From contig CAZCWX010000215.1 of the NCBI GenBank assembly GCA_964502465.1, forward strand, positions 1 to 8,409: DNA of 8,409 nucleotides. The letters run 5' to 3'. This stretch comes from CAZCWX01 sp964502465 (GTDB lineage Bacteria > Desulfobacterota > Binatia > Bin18). Positions 7,466-8,409 of this stretch are shown in pieces; within the stretch, counting starts at the first letter, position 1, and the number at the start of each line of letters is the position of its first letter. The position numbers were made by a program, and so were the translations under genes. Below the pieces are notes generated by a model. The model was given only the letters and a program-made list of their open reading frames with translations. It did no database searches and was not told the origin of the DNA.

Positions 7466-7500
7466 ATCCGCAATCCATAATCCGCCGTCTGCAATCTAAC
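7466..7500 (+). repeat. Degenerate tandem heptanucleotide repeat
   Basis: Five consecutive 7-bp units fill 35 bases: ATCCGCA, ATCCATA, ATCCGCC, GTCTGCA and ATCTAAC. They follow the rough pattern RTCYRNM, with TC at positions 2-3 of every unit. The array lies in the 73-bp gap after larB and ends one base before the likely GTG start of the kinase gene. The period is visible by eye, but the copies are imperfect, so chance or an eroded array cannot be excluded. Confidence 0.5.
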
Positions 7501-7501
7501 C

Positions 7502-8409
7502 GTGCCTGCCAAAAAGAAATCGACCGGCCTCACCCAAGGACGGGCCAAACGTGCCCTGCAAGTTGGGTCACTCACCACATCGGTAGGCAGCAGTTATCTC
7601 TGGCATACGCTGAAGCGACCGTTTCAGTCTGCCAATAAGAAAGAGCAGGAACTGCTCGATCTGCACCTGCAGAATGCGCTGCGTATCGTCGAGAGCTCGC
7701 GTGAACTGCGTGGCGCCTTCATGAAGCTCGTGCAGATGCTCAGCATGCGCAGTGATCTCTTCCCCTCAGAGGTCTTGCATATCCTCTCGGTTGTCCAGTC
7801 TTCAGTGCCCCCGATGGATTATGACTTGATCCGTGCGCAGGTGAAGAAAGAACTAGGCAAATATCCGGAGCAGTTATTCAAGAGTTTTGACCGGGAAGCT
7901 TTTGCGGCGGCGTCGTTGGGGCAGGTTCATAGAGCCACCCTGAAGAGCGGCGAAGATGTGGTTCTGAAAGTCCAGTATCCTGGGGTGGATGAAACGGTCG
8001 AACAGGACCTGAAAAACATACAAGCGCTGTTGCACATTTTCACGCTCATTACTCGTGACGTGCTGCGCCAGAAGTTTGATGCCAGTGAAATTTATCAAGA
8101 AATGGAAGAGCGGTTGAAAGAAGAGCTGGATTACCTTCATGAAGCCAATAACATCGCGCTCTTCCAGCGGTTGTTTGCGGATGATGCAGACGTCATCATT
8201 CCGTGCGTGTATCCGGACTTTTCTTCACGCCGGGTGCTGACAATGGGGTGTATCGACGGCTACAAAATCCAGGATATCCTTGCACCGGGGGTGGACAAGG
8301 CACTCAAAGACTGGGTGGCAATAAAATACTTCCGCATCACCTGGCGGCAGATCGTTGAATTCGGCGTGCTCCATACAGACCCGCATCCGGGGAACTACCT
8401 TGTGACCTA
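7502..8409 (+). CDS. AarF/UbiB (ABC1/ADCK) family atypical kinase, partial
   Basis: Member of the protein-kinase-like family that includes UbiB/Coq8, whose members support quinone or lipid metabolism as ATPases or small-molecule kinases. The substrate here cannot be inferred. The open frame runs 302 codons to the right edge, so the DFG-like motif and C-terminus are missing. Visible are RELRGAFMKLVQMLS (67-81), the position of the signature KxGQ motif, reading KLVQ; the alanine-rich loop AAAS (135-138) in FAAASLGQVHRA, which replaces the kinase P-loop; VLKVQYPG (154-161) with the nucleotide-binding Lys156; the ExD motif in EELDYLHEANN (207-217); and the catalytic-loop motif HTDPHPGN (291-298). 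An in-frame TAA at 7478 limits the N-terminus. GTG at 7502 is the only good start, giving PAKKK as the first residues, but it has no visible ribosome-binding site; the next in-frame ATG (7721) would cut conserved sequence. It follows larB by 73 bases on the same strand. Confidence 0.9.
   Translation, partial: MPAKKKSTGLTQGRAKRALQVGSLTTSVGSSYLWHTLKRPFQSANKKEQELLDLHLQNALRIVESSRELRGAFMKLVQMLSMRSDLFPSEVLHILSVVQSSVPPMDYDLIRAQVKKELGKYPEQLFKSFDREAFAAASLGQVHRATLKSGEDVVLKVQYPGVDETVEQDLKNIQALLHIFTLITRDVLRQKFDASEIYQEMEERLKEELDYLHEANNIALFQRLFADDADVIIPCVYPDFSSRRVLTMGCIDGYKIQDILAPGVDKALKDWVAIKYFRITWRQIVEFGVLHTDPHPGNYLVT

Overview
The window is an ordinary, densely packed bacterial chromosome segment with mid-range G+C. 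It carries housekeeping genes in two divergent blocks. The DnaK has the extra N-terminal-domain segment around residues 77-105 that is typical of diderm (Gram-negative-type) bacteria. Together with the gene order, this suggests a diderm such as an uncultured deltaproteobacterial or related lineage. That placement is inference. I see no phage, insertion sequence, CRISPR array, tRNA, rRNA or defence system.

Minus-strand block (1-1770): recO (DNA repair) is followed 15 bases later by a single-chain glycyl-tRNA synthetase gene, which runs off the left edge. A 97-bp divergent intergenic region (1771-1867) separates recO from the chaperone genes. It contains a well-spaced promoter candidate that also resembles heat-shock sigma-32 promoters.

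Plus-strand block (1868-8409): grpE, dnaK and dnaJ encode the complete Hsp70 machine (nucleotide-exchange factor, ATPase chaperone, J-domain co-chaperone). A GC-rich hairpin followed by a T-rich tract lies between dnaK and dnaJ and probably lowers dnaJ and downstream expression relative to dnaK. thiL (thiamine-phosphate kinase) follows dnaJ by 14 bases, and larB (first enzyme of nickel-pincer cofactor synthesis) follows thiL by 6 bases, so dnaJ-thiL-larB look co-transcribed. After a 73-bp gap holding a degenerate 7-bp tandem repeat, the window ends inside a gene for an AarF/UbiB (ABC1) family atypical kinase, which lacks its C-terminal part here.

No undescribed system is evident. The points most worth a second look are a Gly-to-Val change in the signature KxGQ motif of the UbiB-family kinase, an Asn in place of the usual Asp in the GGD motif of ThiL, a LarB without larC/larE beside it, the heptad repeat directly before the kinase start, and a single-chain GlyRS beside recO.
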